Source: Streptomyces rhizosphaerihabitans (GTDB taxonomy: Bacteria; Actinomycetota; Actinomycetes; Streptomycetales; Streptomycetaceae). From it: a stretch of DNA of 64,000 nucleotides. A program made the translations under genes and the position numbers. Shown one piece after another: positions 15,712 to 24,155 of the stretch (its first letter is position 1; every line of letters starts with the position of its first letter). The notes under the pieces are model-generated. The model worked only from the letters and a program-made list of their open reading frames with translations, made no database searches and had not been told where the DNA came from. The stretch is taken from assembly GCF_025399795.1 (NCBI RefSeq), contig NZ_JAODTZ010000022.1, forward strand, positions 1 to 64,000, read 5' to 3'.

Positions 15712-17292
15712 GTGCCAGAAGCGTCCCCCGCCGCCCCCGACACCGTCCTGGTCGTCGACTTCGGTGCGCAGTACGCCCAGCTCATCGCCCGTCGCGTCCG
15801 TGAGGCCCGGGTCTACAGCGAGATCGTGCCGAGCACCATGCCGGTCCAGGAGATGCTCGCCAAGAACCCGGCCGCGATCATCCTCTCCGGCGGCCCCTCG
15901 TCGGTCTACGCGGAGGGCGCTCCGCGCCTGGACCGCGAACTCTTCGAGGCGGGCGTCCCCGTCTTCGGCATGTGCTACGGCTTCCAGCTGATGGCGACCA
16001 CCCTCGGCGGCACGGTCGACAACACCGGCGCCCGCGAGTACGGCCGTACACCGCTGCACGTCTCGAAGTCCGGCTCCACCCTCTTCGAGGGCACCCCGGA
16101 CGAGCAGCCGGTGTGGATGTCGCACGGCGACGCCTGCTCCGCCGCTCCCGAGGGCTTCACCGTCACGGCCTCCACGGACGTCGTCCCGGTCGCCGCCTTC
16201 GAGAACGACGAGAAGAAGCTCTACGGCGTCCAGTACCACCCCGAGGTCATGCACTCCACGCACGGCCAGCAGGTCCTGGAGCACTTCCTGTACCGCGGCG
16301 CGGGTATCACCCCGACCTGGACCACCGGCAACGTCATCGACGAGCAGGTCGCCCTGATCCGCGAGCAGGTCGGCACCAAGCGCGCGATCTGCGGTCTGTC
16401 CGGCGGAGTGGACTCGGCGGTCGCCGCGGCCCTCGTGCAGAAGGCCATCGGCTCCCAGCTGACCTGTGTGTACGTCGACCACGGTCTGATGCGCCAGGGC
16501 GAGACCGAGCAGGTCGAGAAGGACTTCGTCGCCGCGACCGGCGTGCAGCTGAAGGTCGTGGACGCGGAGGAGCGCTTCCTCACCGCGCTCAAGGGTGTCT
16601 CGGACCCCGAGGAGAAGCGGAAGATCATCGGGCGCGAGTTCATCCGCGTCTTCGAGCAGGCCCAGGCGGAGATCATCGCCGAGGCCGCCGAGGGCGAGGA
16701 CGTCGCGTTCCTGGTCCAGGGCACGCTCTACCCGGACGTCGTCGAGTCCGGCGGTGGCACCGGCACCGCCAACATCAAGTCCCACCACAACGTGGGCGGC
16801 CTCCCCGAGGACCTGGAGTTCCAGCTCGTCGAGCCGCTGCGCCAGCTGTTCAAGGACGAGGTCCGGATGGTCGGACAGGAGCTCGGCCTGCCCGACGAGA
16901 TCGTCCAGCGCCAGCCGTTCCCCGGCCCCGGCCTCGGCATCCGGATCGTCGGCGAGGTGACCAAGGAGCGTCTCGACCTGCTCCGCGCCGCCGACGCCAT
17001 CGCCCGCGAGGAGCTGACCGCCGCCGGTCTCGACCGGGACATCTGGCAGTGCCCGGTGGTCCTGCTCGCGGACGTCCGCAGCGTGGGTGTGCAGGGCGAC
17101 GGCCGGACGTACGGCCACCCGATCGTGCTCCGTCCGGTGTCCAGCGAGGACGCCATGACGGCCGACTGGTCGCGGCTGCCCTACGACGTCCTGGCGAAGA
17201 TCTCGACGCGCATCACGAACGAGGTCGCGGACGTCAACCGCGTCGTGCTCGACGTGACGAGCAAGCCCCCGGGCACCATCGAGTGGGAGTAG
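15712..17292 (+). CDS. guaA: GMP synthase (glutamine-hydrolysing)
   Basis: Converts XMP, glutamine and ATP to GMP in purine biosynthesis; 526 residues. The class I amidotransferase domain comes first, with DFGAQYAQLI, the nucleophile Cys in GMCYGFQLM (~86) and HPEV (~180). The ATP-pyrophosphatase domain follows with the PP-loop LSGGVDSAV (~228) and KSHHNVGGLPE. The C-terminal dimerisation domain contains PFPGPGLGIRI and ends with the usual GTIEWE. GTG 15712 was chosen because GGAAGG lies 7 bases upstream and the sequence aligns with family N-termini. An open frame continues upstream but is not typical of GuaA. Confidence 0.97.
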   Translation: MPEASPAAPDTVLVVDFGAQYAQLIARRVREARVYSEIVPSTMPVQEMLAKNPAAIILSGGPSSVYAEGAPRLDRELFEAGVPVFGMCYGFQLMATTLGGTVDNTGAREYGRTPLHVSKSGSTLFEGTPDEQPVWMSHGDACSAAPEGFTVTASTDVVPVAAFENDEKKLYGVQYHPEVMHSTHGQQVLEHFLYRGAGITPTWTTGNVIDEQVALIREQVGTKRAICGLSGGVDSAVAAALVQKAIGSQLTCVYVDHGLMRQGETEQVEKDFVAATGVQLKVVDAEERFLTALKGVSDPEEKRKIIGREFIRVFEQAQAEIIAEAAEGEDVAFLVQGTLYPDVVESGGGTGTANIKSHHNVGGLPEDLEFQLVEPLRQLFKDEVRMVGQELGLPDEIVQRQPFPGPGLGIRIVGEVTKERLDLLRAADAIAREELTAAGLDRDIWQCPVVLLADVRSVGVQGDGRTYGHPIVLRPVSSEDAMTADWSRLPYDVLAKISTRITNEVADVNRVVLDVTSKPPGTIEWE

Positions 17293-17299
17293 TCCTCCC

Positions 17300-17318
17300 G
17301 GGGGAGTGACCCTCCCCC
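17300..17318. terminator. short hairpin between convergent genes
   Basis: A 7-bp stem GGGGGAG/CTCCCCC with a 5-base loop fills the 27-base gap between guaA and the PPOX gene. It could serve both strands. Confidence 0.5.
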
Positions 17319-17319
17319 T

Positions 17320-17790
17320 TCAGGTCCGCTTGAGCGTGCGCACCGGCGCGCCGGGCTTCCAGACCTGGACGACCAGATACGTGTCGTCCTCGACGTAGGT
17401 CCGCGTGACCTCCGTCAGCTCGGTGCGGAAGAGGTGGAACGGCTCCGGCGGTTCCACCTCTTTCACGTACGCCGCCTTCGCCGGGACGTCGTCGCCCACC
17501 TCGACCGCCCGCCCGCTGATCCGTACGTCGCCCCCGCCCATGTCCGTGCCGGCCCCCGGATTCGCCTGGAGTGCGAAGCGCGGGTCGCGGCGCAGGTCGA
17601 GCGCCTTGAGCGAGTCCGGCATCATGCCGAGCCACAGCTCGCCGTCCAGGAAGCGCACCTCGATGCCGGAGGTGCGGGGCGAGCCGTCCTGGCGGAGGGT
17701 GGCGAGGACGTGGTGGGTGAAGGCGCCGAAGCGCTGTTCGACGGTGCCGGCGAGGACCGGTTCGGCCGTGGAGAGAGCTGCCCAGTTCAT
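17320..17790 (-). CDS. pyridoxamine 5'-phosphate oxidase-family (PPOX) protein
   Basis: 156-residue split-barrel flavin/F420-type protein. The family pattern HHVLATLRQDGSPRTSGIEV appears near residues 26-45 and DSLKALDLRRDPRFALQ near 59-75, ending in a YLVVQVWKPG strand. Members bind FMN, F420 or haem and reduce small substrates; the real substrate is unknown. ATG 17790 begins MNWAALS. The start is 155 bases from the divergent class II aldolase gene, and a strong palindrome lies between them. Confidence 0.85.
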   Translation of the reverse strand: MNWAALSTAEPVLAGTVEQRFGAFTHHVLATLRQDGSPRTSGIEVRFLDGELWLGMMPDSLKALDLRRDPRFALQANPGAGTDMGGGDVRISGRAVEVGDDVPAKAAYVKEVEPPEPFHLFRTELTEVTRTYVEDDTYLVVQVWKPGAPVRTLKRT

Positions 17791-17808
17791 GACCCGAGTC
17801 TGGCGCGT

Positions 17809-17833
17809 ATACCCGACACCTATTGTCGGGTAT
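17809..17833. promoter_or_regulatory. 25-bp palindromic operator candidate
   Basis: Perfect inverted repeat with 10-bp arms ATACCCGACA and TGTCGGGTAT around a 5-base centre. It lies 19 bases upstream of the PPOX start in a divergent promoter region. Size and symmetry suit a dimeric repressor or activator. Confidence 0.55.
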
Positions 17834-17945
17834 TACTGGTGTCCCTCTTTGTTCCTCTTTTTTCTCTCACGGAACACCCCTGTTCTCCTGCGCTGACCCC
17901 GGGTAACTTCCGCTCCGTACCGAACACGCCAGTGCTGGAGGACAT

Positions 17946-18740
17946 ATGCACGGGCCCACCCCGCCCCTGCCCCGCCCCACCGATCAGCTGCGCTTCGCCA
18001 TGCCGCCGATGCACGAGTCGACGGACGACGAACGGCGGCACCGCAAGGAGCGGCTGGCGGGCGCGCTCAGGCTGTTCGGACGGCTCGGCTTCGAGGACGG
18101 CGTCTCCGGACACATCACGGCGCGCGACCCGGAGTACAGCGACTGCTTCTGGGTCAATCCGTTCGGCATGCCGTTCAAGCACGTCACCGTGAGCGACCTG
18201 GTCATGGCCAACCAGGACGGCCAGGTGATCCAGGGCCGCTACCACGTGAACCAGGCGGCGTTCACCGTGCACTCCCAGGTCCACGCCGCCCGCCCCGACG
18301 TCGTCGCCGTCGCCCACTGCCACTCCGTGCACGGCCGCGCCCTCGCCGCCCTCGGTGATCTGCTCGACCCGATCACCCAGGAGAGCTGCGCTTTTTACGA
18401 GGACCACGCACTTTATGACACCTACTCCGGGGTCGCCGTCGACGCGGAGGAGGGCCGCAGGATCGCGTCCGCGCTGGGCAGCCGCAAGGCGCTGGTGCTG
18501 CGCAACCACGGGCTGCTGACCGTCGGGGACTCGGTGGACGCGGCGGCCTGGTGGTTCCTGTCCATGGAGCGGTCGAGCCAGGTCCAGCTCACCGCGAAGG
18601 CCGCGGGCCGGCCCCTCCTCATCGACCACAAGCAGGCGGTCGCCACCCGCGAACAGCTCGGTGGTGACCTGGTGGCCTGGATCAACTACCAGCCCCTGTG
18701 GCAGGACATCAGCCGCAGTGAACCCGATCTCCTCAGCTAG
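17946..18740 (+). CDS. class II aldolase/adducin-family protein
   Basis: 264 residues. The zinc-dependent class II aldolase fold (fuculose/ribulose-phosphate aldolase type) is shown by FEDGVSGHITARDPE (~55-69), the metal-ligand motif HCHSVHGRAL (~120-129) and the C-terminal LRNHGLLTVG (~186-195). ATG 17946 follows TGGAGGACAT, a good ribosome site. The natural substrate is uncertain: a sugar phosphate in true aldolases, although many actinobacterial members are uncharacterised. It is divergent from the PPOX gene. Confidence 0.88.
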   Translation: MHGPTPPLPRPTDQLRFAMPPMHESTDDERRHRKERLAGALRLFGRLGFEDGVSGHITARDPEYSDCFWVNPFGMPFKHVTVSDLVMANQDGQVIQGRYHVNQAAFTVHSQVHAARPDVVAVAHCHSVHGRALAALGDLLDPITQESCAFYEDHALYDTYSGVAVDAEEGRRIASALGSRKALVLRNHGLLTVGDSVDAAAWWFLSMERSSQVQLTAKAAGRPLLIDHKQAVATREQLGGDLVAWINYQPLWQDISRSEPDLLS

Positions 18741-18794
18741 GAGTTGTCCCGTTATGGGCCGATACGGGGGGCGGGAGCGGTCGTGGTGGCGACG

Positions 18795-19676
18795 CTAGAA
18801 GCCCCGTAGGACGGCCGCCTTCGTCAGGGCGAACTCCTCGTCCGTCAGAACGCCGTCGCGGTACAGCTCGCCCAACTCCCGCAGGCGGCGCAGCAGTACG
18901 TCGTGATGGTCGGACCGCGACGGCACCACCGGGGCCGGCCGGGGACGGTCCGCATGCGTTCCGGTGCGCGTGGAGGGATGCGGCAGCCGTGCCGTGACCG
19001 CGGTGGCGACCAGTGCGGTGAGCAGGTCGCGGCGGGTGCTGCCCCACAGATCGAGGGTGTACGGGTCCTTGTCGGGCGGCAGTTTGGAGAAGACCGTCTC
19101 GCGTGTCACAAAACGGAGGAAACCGTCCTCGTAGCCGGAGTTGGGCAGCCACTCGACCTGCACGAGGTCGCCCAGGGCGATGATCCGCGGCCCCGTCGCC
19201 CGCTTGACCCGGTCCGAGGTGTCCGCCCAGTCGATGCGCACCTGCGTCCCGTCGAAGGAGACCGTGCCGTCGCTGGACCGGACGGACACCGGGACGGGCG
19301 GTCCAGCGAGCAGATACGTCGTCGCCGGTTCCTTGGGGATCTGGTCCAGGAGCAGCGCGCGGCGGATCTCCTCGGCGACGTACTCGGCCACTCCGGAACG
19401 GTCGATGTCGACCGACAGCTTGTAGGGGTCCGCCGCGTCGGGCAGCCGGCCCCCGGTCGCCTGAAGCAGTGGGTCGGCGCCCTCGCGCAGCCGCAGCCGC
19501 AGCCGGCCACGCTTGCGTTCGGGTTCGTGGACGATGCCCGACACGGCTTCCAGAGGAACGGAGATCTCGCCGTACGTCTGCCGGAACAGCGGCACGGTGC
19601 GGTGCAGTCCCGGCGTGATCCTGACCGTGCTGCCGTCGAAGGCCCAGGTCCCGTCGCGCTGGATGATCTCGGCCAT
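18795..19676 (-). CDS. DUF4429/SHOCT domain protein
   Basis: 293-residue soluble protein. Two related halves each begin with a GxWxFDG/GTVSFDGTQVRI pattern (residues ~9 and ~137), as in DUF4429 repeats. The C-terminal ~30 residues (LRRLRELGELYRDGVLTDEEFALTKAAVL) form a SHOCT motif, a short helical oligomerisation module. The function is unknown; DUF4429 has a PH-like or lipid-binding flavour in some predictions. It is convergent with the class II aldolase gene. Confidence 0.85.
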   Translation of the reverse strand: MAEIIQRDGTWAFDGSTVRITPGLHRTVPLFRQTYGEISVPLEAVSGIVHEPERKRGRLRLRLREGADPLLQATGGRLPDAADPYKLSVDIDRSGVAEYVAEEIRRALLLDQIPKEPATTYLLAGPPVPVSVRSSDGTVSFDGTQVRIDWADTSDRVKRATGPRIIALGDLVQVEWLPNSGYEDGFLRFVTRETVFSKLPPDKDPYTLDLWGSTRRDLLTALVATAVTARLPHPSTRTGTHADRPRPAPVVPSRSDHHDVLLRRLRELGELYRDGVLTDEEFALTKAAVLRGF

Positions 19677-20143
19677 GGACGAATTCTCCCAGCCGGGTCA
19701 ACAAGGGGTCCCTCGCTTCACCCGCGCCGAACCGACCTGACGCGTGCGCTCCGTGCTCCGTACGGCACAATTCGCTGTCATCACCGAACAGTTGTCAGGC
19801 AGGTGTGCGGCAGTCAGGCGTACGGACGCTCCGGTGTGCGATGGTCGGGCACATCAGGTCAGGCCCAACGGCGGCCGGGCACGTCCGGGCGCAGCGGATC
19901 AGGCCCCGCGGCCGGCCGGAAGGGCGTACCGGATTCCGGTCGTGCGGCGGCCTCACGGGTGCTTCGCGTCGTGGACGGTCGGGTGGCCGGGAGGGTGCGG
20001 GCTTCGGGCTGTGCGGCCGGCTACCGGGCGTACGTCAGGCCTTGGTGGTGTGACGGCCGGGCGTGTGCGACGCTCCGGCGATGTGGCGGTCGGGCGTACG
20101 GACGTTCCGGCTGTACGGAGTTTTCTGGTGCGGGAAGGCGGCA
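19677..20143. other. gene-free spacer with imperfect repeats
   Basis: No convincing gene. An 18-base motif GGCGTACGGACGCTCCGG at 19817 recurs with one change at 20093, and fragments such as GTGTGCGACGCTCCGG appear at 20064. Confidence 0.45.
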
Positions 20144-21523
20144 GTGGGCGTGGCGGTGCAGGAGGCGAGACACGGTGCGGGGCACGGTGCCGGGTCGGGT
20201 GCCGGGTCGGGCACCGGACCGGGTGGCGGGCGGAGCGGTGGTCCGGGTGGCGGGCCGGGCGGAGGCCTGGGCGGGGGGGCGGGCGTGCACGAGGGCGAAT
20301 GCACGTGCGGGGACTGCCCGCACGGGGCGCGTACGGGGCACCGGCGGGCTGTCGCCGCGTTCCTCGCCAAGCGTGACGCGCTGGCGTCCGGGCAGGGACT
20401 GCCCGCCGGCGTCGCGCACTCGGCCTCCGCGTCCCGGCAGTGGGTGTCCGACGAACTCACCCAGTCCGCGGACCTCGTCGCCGAACGCGGCCGCCTCGAG
20501 GGCGAGGCATGGCTGGGCCGGCTGTGGCGGTACACCGCGTACACCGTGTGGGCCGGCGTCGTCGTCCTCCTGCTCGTGCAGGCGCTCACCGCGATCGGGG
20601 CCGGCTGGACGGCGGCACGGACGGCCGGGCTGCTCGCCGCGGTCGTTCTGGCCGGACTCCTGACGGGTGCGGCCCGGCTGCACCGGACGCGGGGCGGGGC
20701 CCTCGCGCCGGTCATCGGCGAGGACAACCGGCTCTCCACCTCGCGCGCGGTCGCCACCGGCTGGGTGCTGCTCGTGGTGTACGCGGTGCTCGTGCTGGTG
20801 GGCCAGCTGGCGGTGGCCTCGGCGCCCGGCCGCCGGGACGAACTCATCGCCGGGCTCGAACTTGCCCGGGGCGCCGGTGTCGTGACCGTAGTCGCCGTGG
20901 TGTGCGGGGTCGCGGTGCTGGTGCGGCGGGTGGTCGGGCTGCGGGTGCTGGGGCAGCGGCTGCAGAAGGTCCGCGCGGGCCGGCCGCGCGCGGCGGACCT
21001 GCTGACCGACGACTCCGGGCGGGGGAGCTTCGCGGACATCCAGTACGTCGTGATCGGCGGGGTCGCTCTGGTCTTCGCGGCGGTGCGGCTGGCCCGGCGG
21101 CCGTCCCAATTGCCCGATCTTCCGTGGGGGCTGGCCCTGTTGGTGCTGGTGTCGGCCGCGACCTATCTCGCCGGGAAGTACGCCGAGGGCGGGCGGCCGG
21201 TGATCCTCTCCGTGGTCCGGTCCCGTGAGGCGGGTGATCTGGACGCGCCCATTCGCACCGGGGACGACATCGAGATCCGGGGGGCCGGGTTCGTGCCGCC
21301 CGGGGCGCAGACCGCGGACCGGCTGTCGCGGATGGTCGTGCGGATCGGGCCGGTGCATGTGCACGTGCCGTTGGTGCCGGTGCCCGGGGGGTTCAGCAAT
21401 CCCACGGACGCGGTGCTGACGGTGCCCGTGCCGGTGGACGTGGAGCCGGGCCGGGTGGAGGTGCAGGTGGTCACGGCGGCGGGCGTCGAGACGAATCGCT
21501 ACGAGATCGACGTGACGGACTGA
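20144..21523 (+). CDS. polytopic membrane protein with Cys-rich N-terminus
   Basis: About 459 residues from GTG 20144, which follows GGGAAGG. A later GTG at 20286, just before the CTCGDCPHG Cys cluster, is an equally plausible start, because residues ~5-47 are only Gly/Ser/Pro low complexity. After the CxCxxC motif and a helical region come five to six membrane segments (about residues 140-360). The last ~115 residues form a soluble domain that includes GDDIEIRGAGFVPPG. No named family recognised. Neighbouring genes are unrelated. Confidence 0.7.
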   Translation: MGVAVQEARHGAGHGAGSGAGSGTGPGGGRSGGPGGGPGGGLGGGAGVHEGECTCGDCPHGARTGHRRAVAAFLAKRDALASGQGLPAGVAHSASASRQWVSDELTQSADLVAERGRLEGEAWLGRLWRYTAYTVWAGVVVLLLVQALTAIGAGWTAARTAGLLAAVVLAGLLTGAARLHRTRGGALAPVIGEDNRLSTSRAVATGWVLLVVYAVLVLVGQLAVASAPGRRDELIAGLELARGAGVVTVVAVVCGVAVLVRRVVGLRVLGQRLQKVRAGRPRAADLLTDDSGRGSFADIQYVVIGGVALVFAAVRLARRPSQLPDLPWGLALLVLVSAATYLAGKYAEGGRPVILSVVRSREAGDLDAPIRTGDDIEIRGAGFVPPGAQTADRLSRMVVRIGPVHVHVPLVPVPGGFSNPTDAVLTVPVPVDVEPGRVEVQVVTAAGVETNRYEIDVTD

Positions 21524-21600
21524 GGAGTAGCTGTCGCCCATCGCGGCAGCCCGGCTTCGGCTCCGCCTGCGGGGGCGGCAATCAGTCCGTCCGGCATTTG

Positions 21601-21661
21601 GGAGCGGGGTCCGGGGCGGAGCCCCACGGATGGGAAGGGCAGGGGCGGAGGGGGCGAAGAA
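21601..21661 (+). repeat. dispersed intergenic repeat, copy A
   Basis: Two blocks (21601-21621 and 21637-21661) recur almost exactly at 59508-59528 and 59580-59604. This resembles the GC-rich intergenic repeats often seen in Streptomyces chromosomes. Confidence 0.75.
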
Positions 21662-21814
21662 AGGTTGTGGGGTGCCTGGGCCGGGCGGGGCGAGCCCGGG
21701 CGTTCCGTGAGGTGGAGCCCGAAAAAAGGTTCCAGCCCTTGAGTGGGGGAACGGATTCGTACGTATGGTCTGTTGAGTGGTCAACGGCACGCGGGCGAAA
21801 GGCGGCGGAGAGCG

Positions 21815-22345
21815 ATGACTCACGGTATGCGGACGGATACTCACACCCAGTATCTGGAGGAGAGGCGGGACTGGCGGGACACCGCTACCCGCTACGCCCT
21901 GTTGCCACTCCGCATCTTCCTGGGTGTCACCTTCATCTACGCCGGCCTCGACAAACTGACCGACAGCGCCTTCATGAAGGCCTCCGGATCGGGCTCGATC
22001 GGCGACATGATGCGCACGGTGCGTGACTCCTCCGCGATACCGGCCCTCGTCGACCTGTCCCTGAAGAGCCCCGTCGGCTTCGGCTACGCCATCGCGTTCG
22101 GCGAGCTGGCTGTCGGAATAGGCACCCTGATCGGCCTGTTGGGCCGCCTCGCCGCACTGGGCGGCGCACTCATCTCGCTCAGCCTGTGGCTGACCGTGAG
22201 CTGGGCCTCCGACCCGTACTACTACGGCAACGACCTGGCCTATCTGATGGCCTGGACCCCTCTCGTGCTGGCGGGCACCTCGATCTTCTCCGTGGATTCG
22301 GCTCTACGAGCCCGGCGCAAGCAGCGCGCCGGGGCCTACCGCTAG
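21815..22345 (+). CDS. DoxX-family membrane protein
   Basis: 176 residues with four membrane helices (LRIFLGVTFIYAGLDKL near residue 37 is the DoxX signature). DoxX proteins are small inner-membrane proteins linked to redox or thiol stress functions in actinobacteria; the exact role here is unknown. ATG 21815 is preceded by GGCGGAGAGCG. The stretch GYAIAFGELAVGIGTLIGLLGR is the central pair of helices. It is convergent with the small membrane-protein gene, and its terminator appears to lie inside that gene. Confidence 0.9.
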   Translation: MTHGMRTDTHTQYLEERRDWRDTATRYALLPLRIFLGVTFIYAGLDKLTDSAFMKASGSGSIGDMMRTVRDSSAIPALVDLSLKSPVGFGYAIAFGELAVGIGTLIGLLGRLAALGGALISLSLWLTVSWASDPYYYGNDLAYLMAWTPLVLAGTSIFSVDSALRARRKQRAGAYR

Positions 22346-22352
22346 AACCGTC

Positions 22353-22577
22353 CTAGGAGTTCACGCCGCGCGGACCCCGGTCCGCGCGGCGTTTGCGTAT
22401 CCCGTGGGTCACGGATGCCACCGCGCCCGCCAGGCAGAGGCCGACGACAACGACGGGGATGATCGCGAACCACTCGGTGTCCCACCAGCCGCCCGCGTCT
22501 CCGGCGTAGGCGATGCCTCCGGCGGTGAGGAAGAGGCCCGCCACCAGCTTTCCGGGCTGGAACTCATGACGTGGCAC
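22353..22577 (-). CDS. small membrane protein downstream of PspC
   Basis: 74 residues from GTG 22577, which has a strong GGAGG site upstream. Two membrane helices (LVAGLFLTAGGIAYAG and WFAIIPVVVVGLCLAGAV) are followed by a basic tail. It overlaps the end of the PspC gene by 14 bases, so the two are translationally coupled. Function unknown; it probably works with the PspC protein in the membrane. Confidence 0.8.
   Translation of the reverse strand: MPRHEFQPGKLVAGLFLTAGGIAYAGDAGGWWDTEWFAIIPVVVVGLCLAGAVASVTHGIRKRRADRGPRGVNS
22363..22392 (+). terminator. hairpin for DoxX, embedded in convergent gene
   Basis: A 14-bp inverted repeat ACGCCGCGCGGACC lies 17 bases after the DoxX stop, inside the last codons of the opposite-strand small membrane-protein gene. 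Confidence 0.65.
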
Positions 22578-23940
22578 GGGCCACCTCCGCCTGGCCCACG
22601 CCGACCTGGAGGTCGAGGTCGAGGGTGCCGCCGTCCTTGCCGCCCGTCGTCGGCGGCAGGGTCACCTGCTTGTGCTTGCCCGGTTCCACGTCCACGTCCT
22701 TCTTGTTGTCACCCGGCAACTGGATGTCTCCGACGCCCACCTCGATGGTGAGCCGGACGGTCGCGTCCTTGGGGACGATCACCTTCAGCCGGCCCGCGCC
22801 GACCTGGGCATCGGTCTTCACCGTCTGCCCCTTGGCCAGGTCGACGCGGCTGAGGTCGAGGGTGCCCACGCCGGTGCCGAGGTCGTAACTCGGCCGTACG
22901 TCGGCCGCGGTCGCCGGAGTCCAGCTCGTCCGTACCCAGTGTGTGTCGATGTCCTTGGGCAGGGCCGCGGAGGCCGCGAGGAGGCCTGCCGTGATCACCG
23001 CCAGGAAGATTGTTCCCGCGCCCGTGCGGCCACGGAAGGCGCTGACGGTGATGCCCAGGCCGAACACGATGAGGGCGGCGGCAAGTCCGGCCTGAAGGCT
23101 GGTGCCGAGCGCCTGGTCGTGCCAGGTCAGGCCGGTGCCGAGGCCGCCCGCGAGGAGGGCCAGCAGGAAGATCCGGCCGCCTATGGGGCGGGGGCCGCGC
23201 CGCTTGTGCTCCCGTTCCGTGCGCAGGTCGGGGCGGGAGGTGCCGCGGGCGATGTTGAGCGCGGCCGCGACATCCCGGTCCAGGGTCTCCGGCGGGCCCC
23301 ACATGTAGCCGGTGCCGCCGACGTGCGAACCGTCCTTGACGATCGGGTCGCGCCACCAGGAGGGATAGGAGGCGGGTACGGGCGGGGCCTGAGCCTCCGG
23401 CGGGGCGTCGGCGACGGCCTGCGCGGCGAGCGGATCCGGGTCGGGGGCGCCGCGGTTCTGCGACCAGTAGCCCGCGCCCGCCAGCAGCAGCGACAGGATG
23501 ACGGCGAACGTCAGCACGCTGCCGTTCTTGAGCATGGACAGGAACACTCCGCAGCCGACCAGCGCGAAGAGCACGGCGGTCAGCGCCTGGCCGTCGACAC
23601 GGCCGGTGAGCAGCTTGCGGACCTCGTTCTCCTCCTCCTCGTCGTACGGGACGAAGAGCCAGGCGAAGCCGTAGAAGATGAGGCCGATGCCGCCGGTCGC
23701 GGCGAGCACCGCGAGCACGATCCGGAAGATCACCGGGTCCATGTCGCACTGCCGGCCGAGCCCGGCGCACACCCCGCCCAGCATCTTCTGCCGACGGTCG
23801 CGCCGGAACCTGCGCGGCACCTCGGGGGCGGCGCCGGCGTCCGCGGGCCGCGCCGCGGCCGCTTCCCCGTGAGCGCGCGGCTCATCACCCCGAGCGGTGC
23901 CGGGGTCCGGCTCCGCCGCCGCGTGCTGCTGATCTGTCAT
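22564..23940 (-). CDS. PspC-domain membrane protein with LiaF-like C-terminus
   Basis: 458 residues. After a hydrophilic Ala/Glu-rich N-terminus, the PspC domain (~44-105) contains KMLGGVCAGLGRQCDMDP and IGLIFYGFAWLFVPY. Several further membrane segments follow (~130-330). The C-terminal ~110 residues form a beta-rich repeat region (VGVGDIQLPG) like the cell-envelope stress domain of LiaF/VraT-type proteins. It likely senses or buffers membrane stress. It is divergent (215-base gap) from a PspC histidine kinase, so the two loci may form one regulon. Confidence 0.88.
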   Translation of the reverse strand: MTDQQHAAAEPDPGTARGDEPRAHGEAAAARPADAGAAPEVPRRFRRDRRQKMLGGVCAGLGRQCDMDPVIFRIVLAVLAATGGIGLIFYGFAWLFVPYDEEEENEVRKLLTGRVDGQALTAVLFALVGCGVFLSMLKNGSVLTFAVILSLLLAGAGYWSQNRGAPDPDPLAAQAVADAPPEAQAPPVPASYPSWWRDPIVKDGSHVGGTGYMWGPPETLDRDVAAALNIARGTSRPDLRTEREHKRRGPRPIGGRIFLLALLAGGLGTGLTWHDQALGTSLQAGLAAALIVFGLGITVSAFRGRTGAGTIFLAVITAGLLAASAALPKDIDTHWVRTSWTPATAADVRPSYDLGTGVGTLDLSRVDLAKGQTVKTDAQVGAGRLKVIVPKDATVRLTIEVGVGDIQLPGDNKKDVDVEPGKHKQVTLPPTTGGKDGGTLDLDLQVGVGQAEVARATS

Positions 23941-24155
23941 GCGTCCATGGTGACGGGCGGGACGGCGCGGCGGCAGTCGGGATGACCCTGGCCGAACCCT
24001 GATATCCGCCCGGAGGGGTGGGCGGGACCGTTCGAGCGCCGGTCCCCGAGATCAGGGGAGTGCAGATCAGGAGCGAAGATCAGGAGCGAAGATCAGGGGA
24101 GTATCGGGGGCCGACCCTGATGCTCCGGTCCGCCGGGCGTGTGAACATCGATGGC

